Shown piece by piece: positions 1 through 9,825 of a stretch of 64,000 nucleotides of DNA. The stretch spans positions 3,224,001 to 3,288,000 of the forward strand of contig NW_024468249.1 of the NCBI RefSeq assembly GCF_002104995.1, written 5' to 3'. The notes beneath the pieces are model-generated. The model saw only the letters and a list, made by a program, of their open reading frames with translations, made no database searches and was not told the DNA's origin. A program made the translations under genes and the position numbers. Numbering within the stretch: the first letter of the stretch is position 1; the number at the start of each line of letters is the position of its first letter. This stretch comes from Linderina pennispora. Its lineage: Eukaryota > Kickxellomycota > Kickxellomycetes > Kickxellales > Kickxellaceae.

Positions 1-1175
1 AAGAACTTAAGGCGGCAGAGACAGCTGCTAAATCCATCCGAAAGCTGTTCCCATGTGTCACTGACTTGAGGTACCATTTGTTCAAGAATTGGGGTCCGAC
101 ACCTAACATCACGAAGGAGCTTTCGAGAATATGTCCTCTGTATGAATATACTCTCAAAGAGTATGCACACCAACTGGAACATCTACAGGTGCTTATTCCC
201 TTCCCTATGAATGTGACTAAGCTCCTCGACAACCTCACATCATTGTCAATCAATATTATCTACGTCCGTCAGCGCCGTGACTTGCCAGTGATTCCGATTC
301 AGTGCCTGCGCATCCTCGAGATGTTCCAGATCGAGGCTGTCATCCCTTGGCACCTCTTCGAGATCACCGATGGCGCGCTGAACTTTGACAGCCTCCAGGA
401 TCTACGGCTAGAGTTCATTCAGGCTGCTGCGCAAACTGTCGATTTTCCAGGCTGCAGTTACCCTGTGTATTTCCCTAAATTGAGTGCTCTTAACATCACT
501 GGCTCTGCCTACGTCTACACCGACATCTACGCCTATTTCCAAGGCAGGTTATTCGAGAGTCTGACTATCATGGACGATCCGACGAACTTTGAAAACATCA
601 ATGAGCACGCTTTCGAGTCGGTGAAGATACTCAAGATCGGCCACCCAACTAGGACCCCGTTTGTCGATGTGTACTCTGTCGACATGGTTGAGCGCCTTTA
701 TCAACTACCATCCAGCGTTGAGGAAGCCATCTTAGGGCTGCTCGACTATCCGCTGCCCGAGCTGATTGCATGGGTTAACCTGCGCTCGCTCAAACTATCA
801 GCCAGCATCACGGACAAGCACGGGCTTGCCAATCTTCTGGGACAGCTACCACTTTTGCACACACTCATTGTAGACTGCTTCTCTATGAACCAGAAAGATG
901 CGGATACCACCAGGTTCCCGGACCAGAAGATCACATTTGACGAGATCGGCGAGGTCCTGGATCCAAGCAGCCAGTTGCCTGTCAGCGAGAGCCTCGAGCG
1001 ACTGGATCTCTTTGTTCGCGGCACATTCGACCTGGTCGGTTTCTGCGAGCTGGTGCTGCGCCTTCCTCGAGTCACCAAGGTCAGGACCAACCACCACATG
1101 ATCCCGCACGTCATGGCCATGCTCCACCAGGTCTTCAAAGTCAACCGTAATATTGTCTTTGAGCCCTTTTCCTAA
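1..1175 (+). CDS. F-box/LRR-like protein, 5' end outside window
   Basis: The reading frame is already open at the first bases and runs to a TAA at 1173-1175, so the N-terminus lies upstream. About 390 residues are visible. They hold irregular leucine-rich stretches (LxxLxxL spacing, for example around 240-420 and 780-870) but no catalytic motif. Style, composition and intron-free structure match the second gene at 3923, which does show an F-box-like N-terminus; both resemble the expanded family of F-box-like proteins in Kickxellomycotina. In the family, the F-box binds Skp1 of an SCF ubiquitin ligase and the leucine-rich part is thought to choose substrates; neither is proven here. A short TTG-started reading at 66 is only an internal position. 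The identification rests on resemblance to its neighbour. Confidence 0.6.
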   Translation, partial: ELKAAETAAKSIRKLFPCVTDLRYHLFKNWGPTPNITKELSRICPLYEYTLKEYAHQLEHLQVLIPFPMNVTKLLDNLTSLSINIIYVRQRRDLPVIPIQCLRILEMFQIEAVIPWHLFEITDGALNFDSLQDLRLEFIQAAAQTVDFPGCSYPVYFPKLSALNITGSAYVYTDIYAYFQGRLFESLTIMDDPTNFENINEHAFESVKILKIGHPTRTPFVDVYSVDMVERLYQLPSSVEEAILGLLDYPLPELIAWVNLRSLKLSASITDKHGLANLLGQLPLLHTLIVDCFSMNQKDADTTRFPDQKITFDEIGEVLDPSSQLPVSESLERLDLFVRGTFDLVGFCELVLRLPRVTKVRTNHHMIPHVMAMLHQVFKVNRNIVFEPFS

Positions 1176-1994
1176 TTTTCTGTATATCTTCGGTTGGTTA
1201 CTAATCTGCAGGCATTCTTCGAAGAGCGAACGAGGCGCTATATGGTGGCTATGCTCGTGAAAACAGCAACCCACGATTGTTTTAAGAGCCAGCTGGACGG
1301 TTGTTTGGACCGTCGACAGTTGGAAGTGGCCATCACGCCAAAGCCACTTCATCCCAAGGAACCAGCGAGGCTGAAAATTGATACGCCCCAGAATTTCTAA
1401 CTTGCAAACTGCAGAGCGCCAGATGCACGCTGGCTTAACAAATGGCTTTTTTGCTTGTGAGCGCCTGTTCTATACGGCTTAGATGCGGCTCAGTCGAAAA
1501 GTGATTACTTGATGCACAATTAAGGATGGGGTGCAGAAGGCGCCTCTGTGCTTGCATCTATTATAGCCAATTCGGGGATGAGGAAGAGGTCGGAGTTCAA
1601 AGTAGGCGGTTTGGTGCGCTGTATAGGCGGTTCTGGTTCGCTGAGGAGAGTTTCTGCTACACAGACTGCTCTTGACAAGGGATGGTAGGCAAGTGGGCAC
1701 GAATGCCACAGTGGAGGAGGCAGCGGTGGCATACTAGGAACAATTCGTGCGTTGCAAGAAATGCCAGAGAAGAAAGAGGCATGTATTAACCTTTTGTGTC
1801 CTTGCAACGAGGCGTGCAGGGGAATAAGAGGTCTCAAGAGAGACAGACGGTCAACATTCTTAGCTACCCACCTTCAAAGTGTCATTTAAATAGATAGCGG
1901 TGGCCTCCCATGAAAACCTCAACGGGTAGCACTCTATCATCACTTTTTCCTATTCTTGCCATAATATTTTATATCCTGGGCCATCACAAACACC

Positions 1995-2081
1995 ATGCTC
2001 TCTCCGTATGCTAATAGCCTACTTACATTTTCTAACAACGATGAAACATATAATTGGAGTCCACCAGATACTTTTTCTTAG
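1995..2081 (+). other. 28-codon ORF in repeat copy 1
   Basis: ATG-started short ORF beginning MLSP, 28 codons plus TAG. It sits at the same place in repeat copy 1 as the ORFs in copies 2 and 3 and has exactly the same length. A degenerate A/T box lies about 112 bp upstream. The first four codons are conserved across copies and the C-terminal half is not. It could be a tiny peptide gene or a chance frame. Confidence 0.3.
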
Positions 2082-2633
2082 AGACTAGTTCTGATTGAAA
2101 TGATCCTACGAGAAGGGACTTGTACATAACTCAGGTGCTTTACTAAACAAAGCCGGTCAGACAAGTTTCGTTCCTTGGATAGCAATTTATATAATTCTTT
2201 CAATATTCATTTATCCAAGCAGCACAGCACGTCAGTTAAAGCAGCTGTATGAGGTGAAGAGTTTCTGGTAGAAAAGATACTGAAAAGAGTATTAAAGTAT
2301 ACACGCAGGGTCCAATGGTGCAATGGTGCAATGGTGTCTCTATTTTCACATCTACTACAGCCATACTGGGAGATAAGAGTGGTGTCGGAGCTCAAAACAG
2401 GCTGTAAGAGTTGGTAAAGGCTACTTTTGCCAAGGAATAGTGAGCAAATGGGGGTGAATATCACAGAGGAGGCAGTGGTACACCAGGGACAATTTGTGTG
2501 CTGCAAGAGACGCCAGGGAAGAAAGGGCTGTATATTGGTTAGTTGTGCTCTTGCATCGAGGCGTGCGCATGAATTGTAGGCCTTGAGAGGGATAGAGAGG
2601 CCGTATTCTCAGCTGTATGACTGCCACAGGTCG

Positions 2634-2640
2634 TATAAAA
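2634..2640 (+). promoter_or_regulatory. TATA box-like TATAAAA in repeat copy 2
   Basis: TATAAAA lies 134 bp before the ATG at 2768. The corresponding site in copy 3 (TATATAG, about 3308) is also 134 bp before its ORF; the one in copy 1 is decayed. The shared position suggests each copy once carried a promoter. No transcript evidence is available. Confidence 0.35.
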
Positions 2641-2767
2641 AGATAGAGCGGTAGCTAAATCTGAAGAATACAACCTATCGCGCTTTGCTCGTCTCTTTGG
2701 CAGCTATTTTACATTCTCCATCTTCCTAACTACAAGTTTCTCTATAGCTAAGAAAGTATTCCTTACC

Positions 2768-2854
2768 ATGCTTTCTCCACATACTAGTAGTCTCGTCTCA
2801 TACTCCTCTGGTGTTCGTCATTTTGATGATGCCTCTGAGCCGCCTGTTTTATAA
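2768..2854 (+). other. 28-codon ORF in repeat copy 2
   Basis: ATG-started ORF beginning MLSPHTSS, 28 codons plus TAA. It aligns with the short ORFs of copies 1 and 3 and has the same length to the base. This copy has the best upstream TATA box (2634-2640). No recognised motif or signal peptide. Confidence 0.3.
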
Positions 2855-3441
2855 ATGCTATCGAGTATCATGTAGCTTTTTTGAAGGCAGTTTTTAAATA
2901 AGTACCTCACTAAACAGCTTGTCGGACGGGCTGCATTTCCAGGACAACTAACTTTTTATTTCTTTCAATACACACTTTCAACAATACCTCTCATCAACTG
3001 AACCAACTGCTAGATGAAGGGCTTCTTGTAGAAGTGGTGCTGAAAAGAGCGTTAAAGTAGAGTATACAAGCAGGGTGTGAGGGTGGCTCTATGCTCAGAT
3101 TTATTATAGCCATATTGGGAGACAAGGGTGAGATCGGAGCTCAAAACAGGTGGTGATATGCTAGGGACAATTCGTGTGTCGCAAGAAATACCAGAAAAAA
3201 GGGTAATGTTTTCACCTTTTGTGCCCTTGCAATGAGGTGTGCAGAGGAATTGGAGGCTTCGAAAGGGACCGAGGTGCAGTATCTTTGGCTGCATACCTGT
3301 CACAGGTTATATAGAAATATAGAGGTGTGGTTAACTGTGAGAATCTCAGTTCACTGCACTCCAACTCTTTCGTCTTCGTTTTCTTCGTCGCCATCCTCCT
3401 GTCTACAGAATTATCCTACATCTAAGAGATCGATCCATACA

Positions 3442-3528
3442 GTGCTCTCTCCACGTACGAGTGTTTTCATCCTGCATAGCTCGGAGTCCGGAGTTGTTGA
3501 TGGGCTTAATGAATCTACTATTCTTTAG
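3442..3528 (+). other. 28-codon frame in repeat copy 3, start codon GTG
   Basis: Counterpart of the two upstream short ORFs: 28 codons plus TAG, beginning V/M-LSPRTS. The start position reads GTG instead of ATG, so this copy may be inactive. Alternatively it reads as the end of a longer frame, which here is open upstream to about 3232. Confidence 0.25.
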
Positions 3529-3922
3529 GAACAGTTTCGTTCCAACAGGCGTATATCTAGAGGGTTAGCATGTAAATAAGTAGAGCACTTCACTTGAAAA
3601 CCTGTCGGACAAGTCTCATTCCTAGGAGAAAAATGAACACTGGTAGGTTCCCCGGGTCAGAACAAGCAAGAGTTAGGTCAAATATATGGTGGCGCAGGAG
3701 TGATTTGGCGCTCCGTGGCTAAAAATACACAATACTCTTCGCTACGGATGCATTTGAGGTGATACGGACGGCAGGCAGCGAATGCTCAGTTCTCCCACTC
3801 TCCTCTTATTAGTTGAATGTATGTATTCGTTACTTTTAATCATAATAATCCACCCACACAACATCCATACAAACAAAAATTGGTTTATTCCTGTCCAAAC
3901 TCTTTGAACGTGAAGGACCACT

Positions 3923-5674
3923 ATGGATCGCCTTCCGCCGCACATTGTCGAATACATCATTTCGTACACTATCGGGAGGGGTAGGCTAGTCCCAGGGCTT
4001 CTGACAAATACCTATACGCCCACTGTACCCCATGCGTTATTCTCGCTGATGGGCGTTTGCCAAAAGTGGAGAGATACTGCCAAAAGGTTTATAGGCGAGC
4101 CAGCTATCGTCTTTGTCAACCCGCCTAAACCAACTCGCCTAGGCAAATCTGAACATGCCTACTATCTTGGGGACGTTATTGCAGCCGGGCTCGAGCAACG
4201 TGTCCGCCATCTGCTGCTTGATTTCACTGTGGAGGATATCAGAGACGGCATAGCGTACTCAATGTTCAACTCGCTGGTCAGTCAATGCAAGGGCAAGTTC
4301 AGGAATGTCCACACTATCACACTCCATACCTCTCTTCGCGACTCGTACTATTGGATCTACAATCGCCAAACTGGTCTGCCCGTGATTCGCCTGCAGGAGC
4401 TCGCCAACATGGAGAAGGAGGTTTCCCAGAATGCCCGTCGTATCGGCGATCTCGTGAGGGAGGCGATGCCAAGCGTCGTTTCAGTGGCATACATCGGTCC
4501 TTATAATCACACATTAGACAGCACGTCCCTGAACAGCGCTATTCTATCAGCGCTGTTAGCCGCTGCGCCATCTATCCAGTATCTGAGTATTCCTGTAGGC
4601 GAGCTTTCGCGCACCATTCTGGACAATGTGCTGGCACCCAATATCACGCAGATGCATGCTTTCTTGCCTGTTGGTAAAAGCGACGGGATTACTGTGCTTG
4701 CTATACGGTATGCGGATCGTCTGGAGACACTGTCTGTGGATGCCATTGATGACGAATCATTCATCATGCTGTTCAAGAGTCCAGCGGATGGATCACCTGT
4801 TGTGTACTCCAAGCTACACACATTCAAACTGACACGCAGCAACTTCTGGACACGCGGCGAAGACAGCTACACTCTCAAGGTCAACCCTTTCCCGAAGCTG
4901 CGGCAGTTCATATGCAAAGGTGATTTCCCATTCGCCACCAGCGATATGTTTCGTTGGATCCAACCCACGGTCGAGGTGATGAAGGTGCATCTACTTGTTG
5001 GGATGTATAAAACATTTGTCAGAGAAGGGGTGTTCGCTACTGGTTCCTACCCAAATCTGCGCTATATGGACCTGGCGTGGTCTCTACCTAGAGACAGATT
5101 TATGGATATCGACCTAGCATGGGAGCTCAGCCGCTTAGTATCGCTCAGTCCAGTCCTCGAGAAAGGGTCATTTAAAGTATGCACCACTTCTCCTAAGCGT
5201 GAGGTGACTGCCATGTCTACACACGGGTTTGTAAAGGAGCTAAACCTGGCTGGTATCCATTATACTATTGTTGAAGCGGTCCACCTGATCAAGAGGTTCC
5301 CGGCGCTGCAGCTGCTGGTGTTGATGCTAAAGAACAGCGATGACGTTAACGAGCGAGGAGACATGACGGATGCCGATACCGAGAGGTTCCAGCAAAGGTA
5401 TGTGGCTCTGGGCAACTCAAGATTCAAAAAGCTGTGCGTCCGTTGTAATGGCTTCTATTCATATTCGCGTGCCGCGCATCACATCTTGCTGCTGGCAAGT
5501 ATTTTCAGATCCATCGAGGAAATCAGAGTTTGCAGTGAGTACAGAGACAGCACAAGAGATATTCTCGCAGCATTTGACATGGCCAAAAACCGCAAGTGCT
5601 TCGACAGTGACGGCCGTGGCCGAATTCGATCCGTGAGGATTGCAGTGATTGATAGGAGGAGCAAATGGTTTTGA
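3923..5674 (+). CDS. F-box-like protein with degenerate leucine-rich repeats
   Basis: Intact intronless frame of 583 codons from ATG 3923 to TGA 5672-5674. The N-terminus MDRLPPHIVEYIISY, followed by a VCQKWRD-type segment near residue 50, has the layout of an F-box: LPxxIvxxI, then W/C about 40 residues later. The rest is leucine-rich without clear catalytic residues. In the family, such proteins recruit substrates to Skp1-Cullin-F-box ubiquitin ligases. A degenerate F-box with no fungal one-to-one ortholog fits the expanded Kickxellomycotina family. It shares strand and style with the truncated gene at 1-1175, from which it is separated by the repeat array. No frameshift is seen, unlike many genes further along. 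The fold assignment is by pattern only. Confidence 0.7.
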   Translation: MDRLPPHIVEYIISYTIGRGRLVPGLLTNTYTPTVPHALFSLMGVCQKWRDTAKRFIGEPAIVFVNPPKPTRLGKSEHAYYLGDVIAAGLEQRVRHLLLDFTVEDIRDGIAYSMFNSLVSQCKGKFRNVHTITLHTSLRDSYYWIYNRQTGLPVIRLQELANMEKEVSQNARRIGDLVREAMPSVVSVAYIGPYNHTLDSTSLNSAILSALLAAAPSIQYLSIPVGELSRTILDNVLAPNITQMHAFLPVGKSDGITVLAIRYADRLETLSVDAIDDESFIMLFKSPADGSPVVYSKLHTFKLTRSNFWTRGEDSYTLKVNPFPKLRQFICKGDFPFATSDMFRWIQPTVEVMKVHLLVGMYKTFVREGVFATGSYPNLRYMDLAWSLPRDRFMDIDLAWELSRLVSLSPVLEKGSFKVCTTSPKREVTAMSTHGFVKELNLAGIHYTIVEAVHLIKRFPALQLLVLMLKNSDDVNERGDMTDADTERFQQRYVALGNSRFKKLCVRCNGFYSYSRAAHHILLLASIFRSIEEIRVCSEYRDSTRDILAAFDMAKNRKCFDSDGRGRIRSVRIAVIDRRSKWF

Positions 5675-6295
5675 TCGGATATAGCAAGTACAGAATATAG
5701 TGTTGAATATCAATATATACGTATGGATATATGCAGCGATAGTTTTCAGATATCGTTTTTTCAGTAATGGCTATGAATTAAACAAAAGCTATACTCGGTG
5801 TAGTTATCAGCACTATCACCCACATGACTTTGGAAAGTATATTTTCTATGGTTATGGCCAGTATTGATCTTTCTCCTCTTTCGCTATTGCTACAGGCAGC
5901 ATATAGGCAGGCATACATCCAGCTTCATATTGTATCTTCAGTCACATAGCATGTATTTATAGGATCAAATACACGCTGTGGAAAGGGGTCAAACAAGTCA
6001 GTGTACGCAGCAGCTGCAGGAAGGCATTCATTTGCGTTATCGTGTAGCGGAGAGAGAGCATGCCTATCGTTAGGACAGAGATGACATGCTTGCAATACAC
6101 GCCACATGAGGATACTGATCAGCGACTAATCGGCTGGGCTCCGGATCAGGAGTGGTGTGTTTGGTGTTCCCGTGACATTTTGGCATTCAACTTCCGACTT
6201 GCAGATATCCTCACCCTTTATCTCTACTTTTACCTTTTTTCCCCCTTGAATTTGCCTCCCCTTTAAGTTCGCTATTTTTTTTATTTTATTTAGAA
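5675..6295. other. Intergenic, 5' region of ALG9
   Basis: About 620 bp without a convincing gene. AT-rich up to about 5960, then a pyrimidine-rich tract (6200-6294) ending TTTATTTTATTTAG directly before AAATG. That could be the 3' end of a 5'UTR intron or simply a pyrimidine-rich leader. Short ORFs here show no family pattern. Confidence 0.5.
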
Positions 6296-8203
6296 ATGCT
6301 TAGTGCTCGTCAGCGGCCAAGCCTAAAGCAGGAGCGGGCGGAGCGGCGGCAGCGCAAAAAAGTCAAGCGGCATGAACAGGAGCTTATGGAGAAAGTAAAG
6401 CAACAGCAAAGGCAAAAGCAGCACAGGCCAGAGCCACGCAGCTACACGCCGTCGTTCAGCCTGGTGTTCCGGATCCTGGCGCTTATCCGGGTGGTGGGGG
6501 CTCTAACGGCGCCGATACAGGACTGCGACGAGGTGTACAACTACTGGGAGCCCCTGCATTTCCTGCAGTTCAAGCACGGCAAGCAGACATGGGAGTACGC
6601 GTCGCAATATGCACTGCGGTCGTACGGGTTCCTGGAAATATACGTGTGGATGGCGAGGGCGCTGCATTTCATATTGGGATTCGCGGGCAAGGTGCAGGTG
6701 TTCTATGGAGTGAGGATTCTGCTGGCGATGGTGACGGCGGCGTGCGAGGCCGGGTTCGTCCGGGCCATTGCGGTGCATGTGGACAGGAGGATTGCGAACT
6801 ACACGATGATGGGGCTGTTTGGCATGGCGGGCATGTATCATGCGGCGGTGGCGTTGTTGCCGACGTCGTTTGCTATGTGCTGTGGGATGGTGGGCGGAGC
6901 GGCGGCGATGGTGCCGGCGTGGCAGGGGAATATGTGGCGGCGCACGGTTGTGGCCACTGGGATGTTTGCGGTTATGGCGGTGGTCGGGTGGCCGTATGCG
7001 GCGGTGATGGCAGTGCCGTATATGGTCGAGGAGGTGGTGGAGCGGGGCCGGGTGAAGCGCACGTTGGCGGCCATAGTGACGGGCATTGCGGTGATGGCGG
7101 TAGCTGGCGGCATGCTGGCCATGGTTGATTCGCAGTACTACGGGCGTTTCGTGGTTGCGTCGTGGAACCAGGTCAAGTACAATGTGGTTAGCGGACACTC
7201 GGACCTGTACGGGACGGAGCCGTGGCACTTTTACATCAAGAACGGGCTGGTCAACGGCAACCTGGTGATGGCATTGGCGCTGCTGAGCCTGCCTATGTGG
7301 ACCGTGTACTATTTGGTTCTGCGGGGGACGGCCGTGGGCACGGGTCCGACGGTGGAGCGGCTGTTTACCAGCCACCGGCTGCTATTGTACCGGATCATGC
7401 CGTTTTTCATGGTGCTGGTGGTGTTCTCGCTGCAGAGGCACAAGGAGGAGCGGTTCCTGAGCATTGCGTACCCGCACATGTGCTTTAACGCGGCGGTCTG
7501 CCTGAGCCTCCTGCACCCGCTGCGCGCCTGGCTGCAGGCCAGGACCGGGCGGGCGTGGTCTGCGCGCAGCGACTCGCTCAATCTCTCGGTGCTGGCGGTG
7601 GCCGGTGCTATCGGACTGCTGCGCATGGGCGCGCTGCACCAGTACTACGGCGGGTACTCGTCGGTGTTCCTGGCGCTGCCCGGGCATTCGGCGAGCAATG
7701 GGCTGCTGCCGCTGGGCCCGACAATCAAGACGCTGTGGGGCAGCAGGACGGTGCGTGCGGAGCCGGGCAGGCAGCAGACGGTGTGCATGGGCAAGGAGTG
7801 GTACCGGTTCCCGTCGTCGTACTGGCTGCCTGAGGGCTTCCGGCTCGAGTTTGTGGCGAGCCAGTTCTCCGGGCATTTGCCGGGCTCCTTTGATGAGAAC
7901 GCGACCGGGGCGGAGCGCGGCGACTTTAATGATATGAACCGGTGGGAGCCCAGGCATGTGGTCGATGAGGCAGTGTGCGACTACGCGGTTGACACGGAGT
8001 TTGGCGCAGCCGCGTATGCCGAGAATGAGGTGCCGTTTGCCAGGAGAAGCGGGTGGCAGAAGCGCATGTGCGAGCCGGTGCTGGACCCGCAGCGCACGCG
8101 GCTCTGGGAGAGGGTGCTGTATGTGCCTGGGGGCGGCCAGAGGTGGGGCGAGGTGTGCATATTTGAGCGTGACCAGTCGAGCGGCGATCCCGGCGTAGTC
8201 TGA
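6296..8203 (+). CDS. ALG9: ALG9 alpha-1,2-mannosyltransferase (GT22)
   Basis: Intact 635-residue frame, ATG 6296 to TGA 8201-8203, close to the 555-611 residues of known Alg9. A basic, coiled N-terminal tail of about 55 residues precedes multiple hydrophobic segments. The signature DCDEVYNYWEPLHFL at about residues 78-92 is the GT22/Alg9 hallmark; its first luminal loop carries the acidic residues needed for catalysis. In the ER lumen Alg9 adds the seventh and ninth mannoses to the dolichol-linked oligosaccharide used for N-glycosylation, taking mannose from dolichol-phosphate-mannose. The coding sequence is strongly G/C-ending. A poly-A tract (about 8224-8242) lies just after the stop, and the next gene follows on the same strand after 276 bp. 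GPI10/SMP3 relatives share the fold, but the WEPLHFL loop favours ALG9. Confidence 0.92.
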   Translation: MLSARQRPSLKQERAERRQRKKVKRHEQELMEKVKQQQRQKQHRPEPRSYTPSFSLVFRILALIRVVGALTAPIQDCDEVYNYWEPLHFLQFKHGKQTWEYASQYALRSYGFLEIYVWMARALHFILGFAGKVQVFYGVRILLAMVTAACEAGFVRAIAVHVDRRIANYTMMGLFGMAGMYHAAVALLPTSFAMCCGMVGGAAAMVPAWQGNMWRRTVVATGMFAVMAVVGWPYAAVMAVPYMVEEVVERGRVKRTLAAIVTGIAVMAVAGGMLAMVDSQYYGRFVVASWNQVKYNVVSGHSDLYGTEPWHFYIKNGLVNGNLVMALALLSLPMWTVYYLVLRGTAVGTGPTVERLFTSHRLLLYRIMPFFMVLVVFSLQRHKEERFLSIAYPHMCFNAAVCLSLLHPLRAWLQARTGRAWSARSDSLNLSVLAVAGAIGLLRMGALHQYYGGYSSVFLALPGHSASNGLLPLGPTIKTLWGSRTVRAEPGRQQTVCMGKEWYRFPSSYWLPEGFRLEFVASQFSGHLPGSFDENATGAERGDFNDMNRWEPRHVVDEAVCDYAVDTEFGAAAYAENEVPFARRSGWQKRMCEPVLDPQRTRLWERVLYVPGGGQRWGEVCIFERDQSSGDPGVV

Positions 8204-8479
8204 CTTGCGTCTGGGCAAAAGCGAAAAAAAAAAAAAAAAAAAAGAAAGGCGTGCGACAGAAAATGCACTGGCTTGAAAAATACATGACAGTGATGCAGCA
8301 CGGATGAGGGGGCAGTGTGCCGAAATGACTCGCCCGCGTTTCCCCCCCGACTCCAGCGGCAAAGGGCGTGTTTGTGCTGGTGGGAGGGATATCGCGTCGG
8401 CAGCTTTTTCTCTCCGTAGAGCTGTCTTGTATACTCTTTTATACTCTTTTACCATCAGGCAGAATTTCATCCAAGCATC

Positions 8480-9625
8480 ATGTCCGAGACAAACGACCGG
8501 CCTGGGCTCGGCGCCCCGGCGCACTGGATGTCGGTGCAGGCCAAGGACCTGGTGACGAACCAGCAGGTGATCCAAGTGGACTCGTCGGCGTCGATCGAGG
8601 AGGCGTGCGATGCGCTGATCGCCCACAAGATCCAGTCGGTGCCGCTGTATGACAGGGCGAGCAAATCGTACATCGGCATGTTTGACCTGCATGACCTGGC
8701 GTCGTATCTGCTGGCAAAGCGGCCGCAGGGGCGGCAGGGGCTGGCGCGGGAGGTGGGGCAGCAGGGGGTGGAGGTGAGCAGGCTGACGGACATGTCGCAC
8801 ATGAATCCGTTCTACAGCGTGCTGCCGGAGACCACGGTGGCGCAGATAGTGGGGGTGTTTGCGTCGGGCACGCACCGCGTGGCGGTGATGCAGTCGGAGC
8901 GCGAGATCCGCGGGATTCTGTCGCAGACGCGGGTGGTGCGGTACTTCTTCGAGCACTGCGCGGGGCCGCAGGCGACGGACCCGCAGGCAGTGCAGATCAA
9001 CGGGCTGCTGGACCGGACGCTGCAGGACCTGGGGCTGGTGACGGGGAACGTGGTGATGGCGAAGCCGACGACGCCGGTGCTGCAGGCGCTGAGCCTGCTG
9101 GAGCGCTGGCACATCTCGTCGGTGGCGATTGTGGAGGACAACCAGCGGCTGGTGGGCAACCTGTCGGTGACCGACATCAAGTACGTGGTGAAGAACAAGC
9201 AGCTGCTGCACGGCACGTGCATCGAGCTGATCCAGAGCGTGCGCTACATGCAGGGGCTGCAGGACGGCCGCGACCGCGCCGCGGTGTTTTCCGTGCGGCC
9301 CGAGGCGTCGCTGCGGTATGCGCTGAGCAAGCTCATTGCCACGGGGGCCCACCGCGTGTGGGTCACCCGTCCGAGCGCCGGCAGCGACGCCGGGGAGCTG
9401 CCCGCCCAGCCGCGCCAGCGGAGCGGGTCCACGGCGTCGGCGCGCCGGGCGTCCATCAGCTCGTCGTCCTCGCAGACCGTGCCCATTGCCCCGCCGCACT
9501 TTGCCGGCGCCTTCACCGACACCGTCTGCGGCGTGGTCAGCCTGACCGACATCCTGCGCCTGCTGATCGAGCACTCGCCGCAGCCTGCCGCCGATCCCGA
9601 GTACAACTACGCGTCGATGGACTGA
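8480..9625 (+). CDS. Four-CBS-domain protein, Sds23/AMPK-gamma-like
   Basis: Intact 381-codon frame, ATG 8480 to TGA 9623-9625. Four CBS-type segments are visible: about residues 15-75 (SVPLYDRASKSYIGMFD), 108-155 (HRVAVM..ILSQTRVV), 185-240 (SSVAIVEDNQRLVGNLSVTD) and 265-365 (HRVWVT..GVVSLTDIL). The last is interrupted by a Ser/Arg-rich insert at about 300-335. Tandem CBS pairs form Bateman modules that bind adenine nucleotides. The two fungal four-CBS families of this size are Snf4 (AMPK gamma) and Sds23 (inhibitor of Sit4/PP2A-like phosphatases and APC regulator). The YIGMFDxxDL pattern slightly favours Sds23, but I cannot decide by eye. The promoter has a direct repeat ATACTCTTTT x2 about 40 bp before the ATG. 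Strong G/C-ending codon bias like ALG9. Confidence 0.75.
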   Translation: MSETNDRPGLGAPAHWMSVQAKDLVTNQQVIQVDSSASIEEACDALIAHKIQSVPLYDRASKSYIGMFDLHDLASYLLAKRPQGRQGLAREVGQQGVEVSRLTDMSHMNPFYSVLPETTVAQIVGVFASGTHRVAVMQSEREIRGILSQTRVVRYFFEHCAGPQATDPQAVQINGLLDRTLQDLGLVTGNVVMAKPTTPVLQALSLLERWHISSVAIVEDNQRLVGNLSVTDIKYVVKNKQLLHGTCIELIQSVRYMQGLQDGRDRAAVFSVRPEASLRYALSKLIATGAHRVWVTRPSAGSDAGELPAQPRQRSGSTASARRASISSSSSQTVPIAPPHFAGAFTDTVCGVVSLTDILRLLIEHSPQPAADPEYNYASMD

Positions 9626-9825
9626 AGGCATAGCCCGCCATTTACCACGCCTGTGGCTGGGTTACAAATCCTGCCTCTTTCTTTGCAAAGCGGTAATCAC
9701 GCAAAGCGTCTTCCAAACAAACGGGACCTGTTGTTTTCTTTTGTAGTTCATTTACATAACAACTAGAAATCCCGCGCTCGCGATGCAAGCCCGCCCGCCC
9801 CTCCACAAAAGACAAAACGCCGTCT

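Larger units (their letters stand above)
1500..3635. repeat. Three head-to-tail copies of a diverged ~750 bp unit
   Basis: Three landmarks recur in the same order. A GTCGGAGCTCAAAACAGG-like box is at 1591, 2386 and 3135. A TGCTCTCTCC-like box is at 1996, 2769 and 3443. A GTCGGACAAGT-like box is at 2155, 2921 and 3604. Spacing between copies is about 675-795 bp. Copies are roughly 1500-2190, 2190-2945 and 2945-3635, with substitutions and small indels. A TATA-like A/T box (about 1882, 2634, 3308) precedes the second landmark by 110-134 bp in every copy. No terminal inverted repeats, target-site duplications or transposase are visible. The array fills the gap between two F-box-like genes, so it may have arisen by local tandem duplication. 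Function unknown. Confidence 0.8.

Noticed and set aside
1479-3394. Minus-strand ORFs in the repeat array (for example 1520-1837, 2207-2506, 3052-3303) as protein genes
   Set aside because: They resemble each other only because the DNA is repeated. The frame is not kept between copies and indels are not multiples of three.
6503-7375. 290-codon minus-strand ORF
   Set aside because: Shadow of ALG9 with His/Arg-rich low-complexity composition and no motif.
7382-9631. 749-codon minus-strand ORF across ALG9 and the CBS gene
   Set aside because: It is antisense to two recognisable genes, crosses their intergenic gap, is dominated by Arg/His/Pro/Leu, and results from strong GC3 bias on the coding strand.
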